A stretch of 64,000 nt of DNA, from positions 17,253,471 to 17,317,470 of the forward strand of contig JAIOJX010000027.1 in NCBI GenBank assembly GCA_022376925.1, in the 5' to 3' direction. Under the pieces are notes generated by a model. That model ran no database searches, was not told where the DNA came from, and saw nothing but the letters and a program-made list of their open reading frames with translations. The first letter of the stretch is position 1, and every line of letters begins with the position of its first letter. The stretch is from Tragulus kanchil. Its lineage: Eukaryota; Chordata; Mammalia; Artiodactyla; Tragulidae. The translations under genes were made by a program, and so were the position numbers. Positions 11,072 through 21,554 of the stretch are shown in pieces.

Positions 11072-11814
11072 GTGAGAAAAATTGTATCTGCCGGTCAGGA
11101 TCTTGACCCTTTGATAAGTATGTTTTCCAACTGGCCAATGGAAGAAGTGTATTTTCTGTCATATGCTGTCAGGGGTGGATTGGAAGTAAACAGAACATAA
11201 ACGGCACACTTGCTGTTTTAAATGTCAATTTGGAATCGGCCTCTTGTGGTTCTGATGGGAGCCATTTGAAGAGAGGACATGGTTCTTTGGGGGTGTATTC
11301 TTAAAGTCCAGGTCTGGAGCCAGTTGCCCTCAGTTGGCAAATGGACCTGACATGTAACTGAGGGGCAGAGCTGCAGAACCCCCATGCAGAGCCTGAGCTG
11401 GAGCTGGATCTCTTTACTGCCTGCGATGAATGTGGTGGGCGCCTGCCCATCTCCCAGCTCTCCTTGCTTTCTGTGGCTGCTTGGAAAAGCTTCTAGAGAA
11501 TGCCCGGAGAAACCCGAGGGAGGACAAGGTAGCCCGTGTCCAGAGTGTTTCCCCTTTTCCTATGGCCTTCTTGCTTCTCTCCTGCCATGCCCTCCTCTAC
11601 GGGTCTTCCCAGTGGACGGATTGCATCTGTGTCTCCTGCACTGGCAGGTGGATTCTTTACCACCAGCGTCACCTGGGAAGCCTATATGTGTCTGTGTGTG
11701 TGTATTTCATTATGCAGATAATTACACTATTCCAGTAAGCCCTGTGTAAATAATTATATACAATTATTCTATATGTGTTATATGTATATTATTATATATA
11801 ATATACACGTATTG

Positions 11815-11960
11815 ATTTTTGAACATTTACTGCGTGCTGGGCATTCTGCTAAGCATTTCACTTGGAATATCTCCTTTAACACACACTGTTACTCCGTGAG
11901 GTAGGAGATTAATATTTTCATCATAAAGAAGAAATGGAAGATCAGAGGTTAGGTGGTTTA
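11815..11960 (-). mobile_element. MIR fragment, duplicate
   Basis: Second copy of the MIR at 10712, within copy two of duplication 4. Confidence 0.75.
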
Positions 11961-12124
11961 TCCCCCCCTGTATTTTGTTCCAGGCCCACTCTGTTTACCC
12001 CTTTATGTCGCCTTATTTGACTCATGAGCTTTTGCCTTATTTTTAAGGGAAGCCCTGTCAGTGTTGTACGATGTGGGAAAGCCACACGACTCAGTATCTC
12101 ACGTTTTCCCCTTTTCTTTCACAG

Positions 12125-12173
12125 GCCACCTCGAGATTTAGACTCCAAAGCTTGCATTTCTATCGGAAATCAG
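12125..12173 (+). CDS. MAP2K6: MAP2K6 exon 3, second copy
   Basis: This is an exact repeat of the 49-nt exon at 11023, with the same acceptor (TTTCACAG) and donor (GTGAGA). Splicing both copies into one message would add 49 nt and shift the frame, so only one can be used in the kinase mRNA. It lies 516 bp before exon 4 with no further junction between them, which makes it the natural choice for the gene model. Confidence 0.9.
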
Positions 12174-12689
12174 GTGAGAAAAATTGTATCTGCCGGTCAG
12201 GATCTTGACCCTTTGATAAGTATGTTTTCCAACTGGCCAATGGAAGAAGTGTATTTTCTGTCATATGCTGTCAGGGGTGGATTGGAAGTAAACAGAACAT
12301 AAACGGCACACTTGCTGTTTTAAATGTCAATTTGGAATCGGCCTCTTGTGGTTCTGATGGGAGCCATTTGAAGAGAGGACATGGTTCTTTGGGGGTGTAT
12401 TCTTAAAGTCCAGGTCTGGAGCCAGTTGCCCTCAGTTGGCAAATGGACCTGACATGTAACTGAGGGGCAGAGCTGCAGAACCCCCATGCAGAGCCTGAGC
12501 TGGAGCTGGATCTCTTTACTGCCTGCGATGAATGTGGTGGGCGCCTGCCCATCTCCCAGCTCTCCTTGCTTTCTGTGGCTGCTTGGAAAAGCTTCTAGAG
12601 AATGCCCGGAGAAACCCGAGGGAGGACAAGGTAGCCCGTGTCCAGAGTGTTTCCCCTTTTCCTATGGCCTTCTTGCTTCTCTCCTGCAG
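12174..12689 (+). other. MAP2K6: MAP2K6 intron 3
   Basis: This is the 516-bp intron between the second exon 3 copy and exon 4. It is unique apart from its near-identical counterpart at 11072-11585 in the first copy. I recognise no interspersed repeat in it. Confidence 0.85.
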
Positions 12690-12803
12690 AACTTTGAGGT
12701 AAAGGCGGATGACCTGGAGCCCATCGTGGAGCTGGGCCGGGGGGCGTACGGGGTGGTGGAGAAGATGCGACACGTGCCCAGCGAGCAGATCATGGCAGTA
12801 AAG
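12690..12803 (+). CDS. MAP2K6: MAP2K6 exon 4 (glycine-rich loop and ATP lysine)
   Basis: The exon has 114 nt and both phases are 0. It encodes residues 45-82, the start of the kinase N-lobe. The nucleotide-binding loop GRGAYGVV is at residues 60-67 and the ATP-coordinating lysine of MAVK is the last residue, Lys82. The acceptor is CTCCTGCAG and the donor GTAGAG. Against the human protein as I remember it, residue 57 is Val (codon GTG, 12726-12728) instead of Met and residue 76 is Glu instead of Gly. The exon is present once. A duplication ends about 3 bases before it. Confidence 0.97.
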
Positions 12804-13062
12804 GTAGAGTCCACGTTGCCCAGATGTTTTCCACTCCTGATTCTTAGGTTTGTCCATCTCCCTTGCAAACCAGCTCTTCATACAAGCAAGACACTCCTCC
12901 ATGAACTGAGACAGAAAAGCCTACTCAAGGGGAAGAATATTTCCCTCCAAATGTGTATTAAAAATGTCCTGTGTGTGAATTGCACCACTGGGCTTTTGTG
13001 AACTGATAAACATAACCCCCTCTTTCTTTTTTTTTTTTTTTTTAATACAACCACCATATCAT

Positions 13063-13262
13063 GCTTCCCTGGTGACTTGCACCTGCAATGCAGAAGACCG
13101 GGGTTTGATCCCTCGGTCAGGAAGATCCCCTGGAGAAGGAAATGGCAGTGTTCTGCCATTTCCGCTCCAGTCTTCTTGCCTGGGAAATCCCACGGACAGA
13201 GGAGCCTGGCGGGCGACCGTCCATGGGGTCTCACAGAGTCGGACACGACTGAGCGACTACGC
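13063..13262 (+). mobile_element. Bov-tA SINE with internal palindrome
   Basis: Starts GCTTCCCTGGTGACTTGCAC and ends CGGACACGACTGAGCGACTA. Where the consensus reads GGAAATGGCAACCCACTCCAG, this element has a perfect 10-bp inverted repeat at 13138-13163. Confidence 0.85.
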
Positions 13263-14179
13263 CCCCCAACCCCCGTCATCATCCCCACATGTGGGAGAAT
13301 CAGCAGCGGGTCCTCAGTGTCATCCGCAGCCAGGTCCAAATGCGCATTACCTTGATTGTTTCAAAGTCGTCGTTGTCGTTTTTCTCTCCCTTTGGTTTTT
13401 CAAATCAGAATCCAAACGAAAGCGCACATGTGGCTTCTGGGGTTTGTGTCTCACGAATCTCTTTAAGCTTGATCCTGTTGCTTTTAAAGAATTGTCTCTG
13501 AAAATCAGGAAACCCAAATTGAGGGAGAAAATTGCCTCCATTTGTGGAAACAAGGGAGGGTAGAGTCATCTTGAGCAAATTTGCATAGTTTTGGAGCTAT
13601 AAAAAGAAATGGAGACTCATCGCATATTTCTTGAGTAGATGTTGGGAGGACCTTGGAGCACCACCAGTGTGTTAATTCTAGATGGGTTGTTAGGCATGTG
13701 GATGGTCAGAGGACTCGCATTCCTGTGCTTTTGGAGAATGCGGGCGTCTTTTCCTTGCCTTGTAGATTTTTTAGCAGGTTCTTTGCTCCGCAGGCAGAAA
13801 AATGTGAAAGCCTCGTGATATTGTATCATCTTGTCATTTGATGACATAGTCATGCTGTCTGTGAGGCTCTGTTTGCCAAGGCGGCTAGTTTTTCTTCTCT
13901 TGGAAACCCTGGGAGAGACATGAGCAGTGTCTGCCTTTCAGTTCACCTCCTCCTTTTCCCATGCCTCCATCAATTCTTCTACAGTTGCCGTTTAATTGTA
14001 ATATTCTGACCAGTTCACAAAAAAAGGGAATTTTGGCTTTTCTTTTTTTTGGCAGGATCCCAAATCAGCCCCAAATCAGTGAACTCTCTTTTCACAAAAC
14101 CCAAATAATGAATCAGATGGCCTTGTACCTTGGCAATGCGTTCCCAAACTTGGTATACTCTCTGAAACAGATCATCAGA

Positions 14180-14380
14180 GGGGCTTCCCTGGTGGCTCAG
14201 AGGGTAAAGAATCCACCTGCAGTGGGGGGGACTCAGGTTCCATCTCTGGGTCAGGAAGACCCCCTGGATAAGGAATGGCGCCCACTCCAGTGTTCTTGCC
14301 TGGAGAGTCCCGTGGGCAGAGGCGCCTGGTGGCCACGGTCTGTGAAGTGGCCGGAGCCGGGCACGGCTGAGCGACTAGCC
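14180..14380 (+). mobile_element. Bov-tA SINE
   Basis: GGGGCTTCCCTGGTGGCTCA to GGCACGGCTGAGCGACTAG, with the GTTCCATCTCTGGGTCAGG tRNA-like segment. Confidence 0.88.
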
Positions 14381-14637
14381 CTTCCACTCTCACTTGGCTT
14401 CTCCCCTGAGGATTATTCGGGAAATCATGTGAATAACCATCTTGAATAACCGTCTTCATTACTGTTCACTTGTTACAAATAGCTAATCCTTTAGGGTAGG
14501 TGTTTGAACAGTTGGTGCTAGAGGCTATGCTGTGAATTTTGCTCCTGTTCTCAGGAAGGGGCACTTTAAGGTCCCTGCCTTGTCGACGGTCCCAGCCTCG
14601 GAGCAGTAACCATCCGTTTGTCATGTTTTCCCACCAG

Positions 14638-14757
14638 AGGATCCGGGCCACCGTCAATAGCCAGGAGCAGAAACGGCTGCTGATGGACTTGGACGTCTCC
14701 ATGAGGACCGTGGACTGTCCGTTCACTGTCACCTTTTATGGCGCCCTCTTCCGCGAG
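14638..14757 (+). CDS. MAP2K6: MAP2K6 exon 5 (N-lobe, alpha-C helix region)
   Basis: The exon has 120 nt, phases 0/0, and encodes residues 83-122. It contains the RIRATVNSQEQKRLLMDLD segment shared by MKK3 and MKK6, which includes the regulatory helix and its conserved glutamate, followed by the strand and hinge approach (TVTFYGALFRE). The acceptor is CCCACCAG and the donor GTAGGT. Residue 102 is Val, Ile in human by recollection. The exon occurs once, and a CHR-like SINE begins about 30 bp into the following intron. Confidence 0.97.
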
Positions 14758-14789
14758 GTAGGTGAGCAGTAACTCAACAATGTTTCCCT

Positions 14790-15066
14790 GGGGCTTCCCT
14801 GGTGGTCCAGTGGGTAGAGAGTCCGCCTTGCAGTGCACGGGGCACCGGTTCAATCCCTGGCCCGGGAAGATCCCACGTGCTGCGGAGCGGCTGGGCCGGT
14901 GTGCCCAGTTGAGAGCCAGCACTCTGGAGCGCATGTGCCTAGAGCCCGTGCTCTGCAGTGAGAGAGGCCACTGTGATGGGAGGCCCCCGCAGGCTGAAGA
15001 CTAATGATGGATGAAAATAAATCAATATAGGGCCATAGAGAAAGAGGCCAACGTTTAAAAAAAACC
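14790..15066 (+). mobile_element. CHR-like SINE
   Basis: Starts GGGGCTTCCCTGGTGGTCCA 33 bp after exon 5, with the CGGTTCAATCCCTGGCCC head and GATGAAAATAAATCAATA tail. Confidence 0.82.
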
Positions 15067-15711
15067 TTTTTTTCCCCCTGATCCCATAAACCTCTGCGCA
15101 GTCACAGAGCTCTTCCTTGTCTGACATGTCTGCTGTAGAGAACTTCATCCTCCTGAAATGTTGGTGCAAAAGTCACTTGATGCCACGATAGGTTCAGATG
15201 CACGTAGCCCTTCACAATGCTGGGCTTCCCTTTCTGTTAGATCTCTTTTGGCAGAACTGCATGGGTCGCCTGTCTGTGGACAGACTTGGGTCGATTCTTT
15301 AAAGTCACAGATCCTCTGGTCTTCTGGCTGCTTGCGTAGCTCCAGGCAGCCTGGACAGCATATGGGCTCATGGTTATCTCTTTGCTCTAACTGAGCTTCT
15401 CCCTTTACGGTGATGCGAATTGTCACCCCCACCTTTCTGAAAAAGGTTTATTGGCAGGCAGTTGACTTGCAGTGTTAGCTTCGTTTCTGCTGCTCAGCAG
15501 AGCGAATCGGCTGTGTGTACACAGCCCCACTCTTTCTTAGGTTTTTTTCCTGTACAGCGTTGAGTCAAGTTCCCCGTGCTGTATGTAGGTCCTTCTTGCT
15601 GATCTGTTTTCGCCTCCCTCTTACAACCAGCCTTTACATGATAAACTGCCACCGGTGCTCAGTGCGGGAAGTCCGGCATGCAGTGGGTCTCTGAACGTAA
15701 CTGCTAGCCCA

Positions 15712-15905
15712 GGGCTCTCCAAACGCCAGGAGCTGAGGCCTGGTGATCTGAGGCGGAGCCGATGGAAGAGTGATAGGAATTAAGTACACATCTGTAATCG
15801 CTTGAATCATCCTGAACCTCCCAGCCTCCCGCCTCGGTCCACGGAAACATTATCTTCCACAAAGCTAGTCCCTGGTGGCCAAAAGGTTGGGGACTTCTGC
15901 CTTAG
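15712..15905. repeat. old interspersed repeat, family not assigned
   Basis: CTGAACCTCCCAGCCTCCCG followed by a CCACGGAAACATTATCTTCCAC stretch and CCCTGGTGGCCAAAAGGTTG is a pattern I know from an ancient mammalian repeat, probably a DNA-transposon remnant. I cannot name it safely. The part from 15773 recurs at 16891. Confidence 0.45.
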
Positions 15906-16176
15906 GAGACGGTTTCAGCAAAGGCCTGGCTTTCTGGGATCCTAAGGCTTGTGGGTGTTCCACCTTCAGACCCTAGTTTTCGCTAAGGAGTGGGTGATCA
16001 CAGGCAAGTCTGGCTGTCTGCGCGCTTGCCTTTTGGAGGTAATCCTGCCAGTTTGTAAATTCCTCTGAGGTCTTGAAGGGGAGGCATGGTCTGTCCCGCA
16101 TGACAGATGTTAACCGCTGCCTCCTTTTCTCCCTTTGCCGTCCTCTCGACCCGTCTCTGAACCCACCGGCCGCCAG

Positions 16177-16293
16177 GGAGATGTGTGGATCTGCATGGAG
16201 CTCATGGACACGTCCCTAGATAAATTCTACAAACAAGTGATCGATAAAGGCCAGACGATTCCAGAGGACATCCTAGGGAAAATAGCAGTTTCT
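16177..16293 (+). CDS. MAP2K6: MAP2K6 exon 6, first copy
   Basis: The exon has 117 nt, phases 0/0, and encodes residues 123-161: the hinge (GDVWICMELMDTS), the start of the C-lobe and the helix before the catalytic loop. The acceptor is CGCCAG and the donor GTGAGT. It is identical to the copy at 17295. Because 117 is divisible by three, joint inclusion would keep the frame but insert a second 39-residue hinge segment and destroy the kinase fold. Confidence 0.9.
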
Positions 16294-17294
16294 GTGAGTA
16301 CATCGGGAGCTCCAGCCCCAGGAGCTGGGGGAGGTCTGGGCCTGTGGCCTCCGTACCCTCGATGCTGGGCCGTTGCTGCCGCAGAGCGCCCTCCGCTCGG
16401 TGTCTGTCGGCTGCGTGAGCGCATCTGCGGACGGGCCAGCGGATGCTTTTCTTTCGGGGGCGAGCTCCGGCGTCTGCTCCTGCCCCAGTGTGGCCGGCTT
16501 TCCGTGGAACGGCCTCCACGCGGCACGGTCATCAGCTAGGACCACGCTTCTGGTCTCTGTGTTCTGATACCAGTTGGGTTTCCGCTTGTCGAGTGTTACG
16601 TGTTTTCCTAGAATTCGCTGGCGTAGAAGGAAGCAGCCGGTGAGGGAAGCTGCTCCCTTCCTGACTGCCGAGGCTCAGGAGGGAGGAGAGAAAAAAGTCC
16701 TGGGGGGCCGACACAGCGCCCGGGGGAGGCTGCCTCTCGCTCCGTGACGCCCGCCTCGGGTGGGCAGGGCCCGGCTTGTAGGGCTTCCTGCAGGTGTTCG
16801 CCAGGGCACCACGACTACTGAAAACCCTCCTCGGGACCCGTCAGGGTACTGAGCGTGGGCTCACCTAAGAGGCGATGAGGGGAGGGGTGAATAGGAATTA
16901 AGTACACATCTGTAATCGCTTGAATCATCCTGAACCTCCCAGCCTCCCGCCTCGGTCCACGGAAACATTATCTTCCACAAAGCTAGTCCCTGGTGGCCAA
17001 AAGGTTGGGGACTTCTGCCTTAGGAGACGGTTTCAGCAAAGGCCTGGCTTTCTGGGATCCTAAGGCTTGTGGGTGTTCCACCTTCAGACCCTAGTTTTCG
17101 CTAAGGAGTGGGTGATCACAGGCAAGTCTGGCTGTCTGCGCGCTTGCCTTTTGGAGGTAATCCTGCCAGTTTGTAAATTCCTCTGAGGTCTTGAAGGGGA
17201 GGCATGGTCTGTCCCGCATGACAGATGTTAACCGCTGCCTCCTTTTCTCCCTTTGCCGTCCTCTCGACCCGTCTCTGAACCCACCGGCCGCCAG

Positions 17295-17411
17295 GGAGAT
17301 GTGTGGATCTGCATGGAGCTCATGGACACGTCCCTAGATAAATTCTACAAACAAGTGATCGATAAAGGCCAGACGATTCCAGAGGACATCCTAGGGAAAA
17401 TAGCAGTTTCT
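17295..17411 (+). CDS. MAP2K6: MAP2K6 exon 6, second copy
   Basis: This repeats the exon at 16177 exactly and has the same splice signals. It is the copy contiguous with exon 7, and the sequence after it has fewer apparent errors than the end of the first copy. I would use this one in the gene model together with the flank upstream of the first copy. Confidence 0.9.
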
Positions 17412-18053
17412 GTGAGTACATCGGGAGCTCCAGCCCCAGGAGCTGGGGGAGGTCTGGGCCTGTGGCCTCCGTACCCTCGATGCTGGGCCGTTGCTGCCGC
17501 AGAGCGCCCTCCGCTCGGTGTCTGTCGGCTGCGTGAGCGCATCTGCGGACGGGCCAGCGGATGCTTTTCTTTCGGGGGCGAGCTCCGGCGTCTGCTCCTG
17601 CCCCAGTGTGGCCGGCTTTCCGTGGAACGGCCTCCACGCGGCACGGTCATCAGCTAGGACCACGCTTCTGGTCTCTGTGTTCTGATACCAGTTGGGTTTC
17701 CGCTTGTCGAGTGTTACGTGTTTTCCTAGAATTCGCTGGCGTAGAAGGAAGCAGCCGGTGAGGGAAGCTGCTCCCTTCCTGACTGCCGAGGCTCAGGAGG
17801 GAGGAGAGAAAAAAGTCCTGGGGGGCCGACACAGCGCCGGGTGAGGCTGCCTCTCGCTCCGTGACGCCCGCCCTCGGGTGGGCAGGGCCCGGCTTGTAGG
17901 GCTTCCTGCAGGTGTTCCCGGCCAGGGGCACCACGACTACTGAAAACCCCTCCCTCGGGACCCGCAGTCAGGGGTACTGAGCGTGGGCTCACCTAAGAGG
18001 CAGCTTCTCTGCAGCGGCGGGAGACATGCCTCCCCTCTGTGTTTCTCTTACAG
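17412..18053 (+). other. MAP2K6: MAP2K6 intron 6
   Basis: This is a GC-rich 642-bp intron after the second exon 6 copy. I see no interspersed repeat. It matches 16294-16873, but that first-copy version has about ten missing bases in its last 150 bp. Confidence 0.8.
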
Positions 18054-18105
18054 ATTGTGAAAGCCTTAGAACATTTACACAGTAAGCTGTCGGTCATCCA
18101 CCGAG
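18054..18105 (+). CDS. MAP2K6: MAP2K6 exon 7 (catalytic loop, first part)
   Basis: The exon has 52 nt, starts in phase 0 and ends after the first base of the Asp179 codon. It encodes residues 162-178 (IVKALEHLHSKLSVIHR), including His-Arg of the HRD motif. The acceptor is CTCTTACAG and the donor GTAAGC. The catalytic aspartate codon is split across the intron, with G here and AC at 22380. The exon occurs once. Confidence 0.97.
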
Positions 18106-18404
18106 GTAAGCGTCCACAGGGCTGCCTTGGCGGTTCCTTTTATCAATTTTATGTCTTTAACCTGAGTTTTATTGATTTTTTTACCCTTCCCAATGGATGT
18201 GATTGAGTCTAGAGAGAGAACAGACGGGTTTTCCCTTGAGATTGGGTGGCAGGTCATATGGTAGCTGCTCATTATTGTGTCTGAGGACATCAGGAGCACT
18301 GAGCTGTGTATTGGACCCAACTTGAACGTGAACTGCCTGTTGCCAAGGAGAGTGGTTCTATTTCCATTGAGAACAGTAGAGAACAGGATGAAAATGCATC
18401 TAGC

Positions 18405-18540
18405 ATTGGCCATCGCCCGAGAGCTTGTTAGAAAAGCAGAATCACGGGTCAGGAGACCAGCTGAGTCAGAGTCTGCATTTTTAACAAGATCCCTGGGTAA
18501 TTCTTGTGCCTGTGAGAGTCTGAGAAGTTCTGGCATAAAG
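18405..18540. mobile_element. MER5-like DNA transposon remnant
   Basis: GAGCTTGTTAGAAAAGCAGAATC, then GTCTGCATTTTTAACAAGATCCC and GAGAAGTTCTGGC follow the MER5A-type non-autonomous hAT pattern. Confidence 0.6.
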
Positions 18541-19529
18541 CTCAGCTCTTTGAGACAGCAGGAGTCAGGATAAGACGAAGCAGTTGGTAGATCGAGACGT
18601 CCCTTCCTCTCTCCCTCCTCCCTGCTGATCTCCTTTCTCTTCATCCATCCACCCACCTGTATACCCTTGCTTCCATCTTTCTTCCCTGCCTTCGTCCATC
18701 CATGTATCTTTTATAATTATTTCCCAGCATTTATACAGCACTATATTTTACACAGCACTGTAATAGATTCCCAAACAGGTATCTGTGAAAAAAAAATTCA
18801 TATTCAAATTCTATATGGGAATCCTTGGCTGGGAAGAAACACAATACACAACAAACACATGGGGAAAAAACCCACGTTCAGTATATGAAAGTGCCCAATA
18901 CGGAAGAGGTCAAGGCAGAATACAAAGGAGGAAGTGATTAGCACCAGTGACTAGAGAGAGGTGAGGAGCTACGAGTCACCAGGTCTCTGAAAAGTGTATG
19001 CAAAGTAGTGAGAGCTAACAGGCTCTTAGGATGTGATCACTTTTACACTCTGAACCTGGAGATGATATAAGATGCCTCAAACAGCATGCCTGTTATTTTT
19101 GTTATTGTTAATTGTTCTCATCGAAAGTGGAAAGAAAAGAAGAGGCACGGAAGAAAGTGCTGGAGGGATGCACTCAGGAAGAGGAATGCAGGTTGTCCAC
19201 TGAGTTTTAAAGGCTTATTTCAAAATTGTCCAACATTTCTTTCATAGTAGAGAATGTTTATAAAGCGGAGAAAATAACAAAGTGAAATTTGTGGATCTGC
19301 GATTTAGTTTAAGGGAAAACTGTAAAGAATAATTTTAAAAGTTTTTAGAAGAACTTTTTTCTTGCGAGCATGTGCCCTTTGTGGAAAGCATCACTAGGGA
19401 AAATATTAACTCAGTTTTCTAAGTGTCTGCTTCCGTTATCCAGGCATAACGATGGTTCATGCACTTGGGAGGGTGTGTCTTTCCAGACGGAAGGCCCTGT
19501 GAGAGCCGTAGCGCAAACCCTCTCTGGCG

Positions 19530-19725
19530 GTGGCTTAGTCCCCAAGTCGTGTCTGACTCTCGTGACCCCACGGACTGTAGCCCGCCAGGCTGCTCTGTCC
19601 TTGGGGTTTTCCAGGCAAGGACACTGGAGTGGGCTGCCGTTTCCTCCCCCAGGGGACCTTCCCAATTCAGAGATCCCACCTGAGTCTCCTGCATGGCAAG
19701 TGGAGTCGTTACCCCTGGGAAGCCC
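19530..19725 (-). mobile_element. Bov-tA SINE
   Basis: Reverse element from GTGGCTTAGTCCCCAAGTCG to GTTACCCCTGGGAAGCCC. Confidence 0.85.
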
Positions 19726-20653
19726 GCTCTACCCACATCCTTGTTCTGTGACGTTCCCTGCTTCCCCATCCATCCACCCACCTGTATACCCTTGCTTCCA
19801 TCTTTCTTCCCTGCCTTCGTCCATCCATGTATCTTTTATAATTATTTCCCAGCATTTATACAGCACTATATTTTACACAGCACTGTAATAGATTCCCAAA
19901 CAGGTATCTGTGAAAAAAAAATTCATATTCAAATTCTATATGGGAATCCTTGGCTGGGAAGAAACACAATACACAACAAACACATGGGGAAAAAACCCAC
20001 GTTCAGTATATGAAAGTGCCCAATACGGAAGAGGTCAAGGCAGAATACAAAGGAGGAAGTGATTAGCACCAGTGACTAGAGAGAGGTGAGGAGCTACGAG
20101 TCACCAGGTCTCTGAAAAGTGTATGCAAAGTAGTGAGAGCTAACAGGCTCTTAGGATGTGATCACTTTTACACTCTGAACCTGGAGATGATATAAGATGC
20201 CTCAAACAGCATGCCTGTTATTTTTGTTATTGTTAATTGTTCTCATCGAAAGTGGAAAGAAAAGAAGAGGCACGGAAGAAAGTGGGGAGGGATGCACTCA
20301 GGAAGAGGAATGCAGGTTGTCCACTGAGTTTTAAAGGCTTATTTCAAAATTGTCCAACATTTCTTTCATAGTAGAGAATGTTTATAAAGCGGAGAAAATA
20401 ACAAAGTGAAATTTGTGGATCTGCGATTTAGTTTAAGGGAAAACTGTAAAGAATAATTTTAAAAGTTTTTAGAAGAACTTTTTTCTTGCGAGCATGTGCC
20501 CTTTGTGGAAAGCATCACTAGGGAAAATATTAACTCAGTTTTCTAAGTGTCTGCTTCCGTTATCCAGGCATAACGATGGTTCATGCACTTGGGAGGGTGT
20601 GTCTTTCCAGACGGAAGGCCCTGTGAGAGCCGTAGCGCAAACCCTCTCTGGCG

Positions 20654-20849
20654 GTGGCTTAGTCCCCAAGTCGTGTCTGACTCTCGTGACCCCACGGACT
20701 GTAGCCCGCCAGGCTGCTCTGTCCTTGGGGTTTTCCAGGCAAGGACACTGGAGTGGGCTGCCGTTTCCTCCCCCAGGGGACCTTCCCAATTCAGAGATCC
20801 CACCTGAGTCTCCTGCATGGCAAGTGGAGTCGTTACCCCTGGGAAGCCC
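20654..20849 (-). mobile_element. Bov-tA SINE, duplicate of the one at 19530
   Basis: Same element in copy two of duplication 6, with no difference seen. Confidence 0.85.
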
Positions 20850-21554
20850 GCTCTACCCACATCCTTGTTCTGTGACGCCCCCTCCTGGAACAGCTGGGTT
20901 TATGATGAGCCACACCTGTGGCTCCTGACACACCTGTGGCCGAAGCGTCCTGCTATGGTCTGCCTTTTCATTCCACTCAATGCACGATGGGCCATTACGA
21001 ACTGGGCGTTTGAAGCATTGTCCTCAGAGCACTTAGCACAGGCTCTGCCTTCACAAAAACATTCTTAGGGGCCCCACGCGGGCCTGTTCATCGCAGGGAC
21101 GATGTGGGAATGGCCGATCTCTAGCACTTACGCATCTAACATTGCAATTTGCCCAGGGAACTGGGGATTTGATTTGCCATCAGTTTTTAAGTTCTTATGT
21201 ACGGGAACAGCAAAGATGAGGCATGAGAGGAAACAGTCTTTTCTACTGATGAATTCTCAATGTGATCAGAAGGACAAAACACCCACGCAACAGAAAACAG
21301 ACCACTAAGCTTAGATCCATCAGGACAAGAATTAGTGACTTGTGACCGAGGGGGCTGGTGAAGGGCACGTTGTGACTGTTCATTCTGAATACCGCTACTA
21401 TCACTTTAGGGCCCGTCTTCCATGTACATAACTATGTCCTTTCTCCTTCCTCAGTTTTCCATAATCCAAATCAGCCTCGTAAGCTCTGCTTTTGTAAAGG
21501 AAAATAAAAATATTAAATCAACCTTAAAAATGCACTCCAGTATACAGTAGGTGC

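Larger units (their letters stand above)
10479..12687. repeat. direct duplication 4 (contains exon 3), offset 1103
   Basis: Copies span 10479-11585 and 11582-12687, with CTGC shared at the junction. Differences are few: CCCC against CCC near 10636, TGTATGTCATT against TGTATTTCATT, and CACCCCTG against CCCCCCTG. The end of copy one truncates the exon 4 acceptor. Confidence 0.96.
12804..14637 (+). other. MAP2K6: MAP2K6 intron 4
   Basis: It contains a poly-T run at 13029-13043, a Bov-tA SINE at 13063-13262 and another at 14180-14380. Between them, 13265-14175 is unassigned AT-rich DNA without a recognisable repeat or gene. There is no duplication in this intron. Confidence 0.85.
14758..16176 (+). 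other. MAP2K6: MAP2K6 intron 5
   Basis: It holds a CHR-like SINE, unassigned DNA at 15067-15430, an antisense LINE-like stretch at 15435-15650 (resembling the GTCCTTGTTG-type L1 3' segment) and an old interspersed repeat near 15712-15905. From 15773 onward the sequence recurs after exon 6. Confidence 0.8.
15773..18001. repeat. direct duplication 5 (contains exon 6), offset 1118-1128
   Basis: Copies span 15773-16873 and 16891-18001. They agree over about 950 bp. The last 160 bp of copy one then lack about ten bases, mostly in C or G runs. The 17 bases between copies (16874-16890) look like an indel-rich version of the sequence just upstream of 15773. Confidence 0.96.
18642..20877. repeat. direct duplication 6, offset 1124-1125
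   Basis: Copies span 18642-19753 and 19767-20877, separated by 13 bases. One visible difference is AGTGCTGGAGGG against AGTGGGGAGGG near 19157 and 20281. Each copy includes a reversed Bov-tA. Confidence 0.96.

Noticed and set aside
18075..18656. 193-codon open frame on the - strand overlapping exon 7
   Set aside because: It spans intron, exon antisense and a MER5-like repeat, with no recognisable domain. Chance frame.
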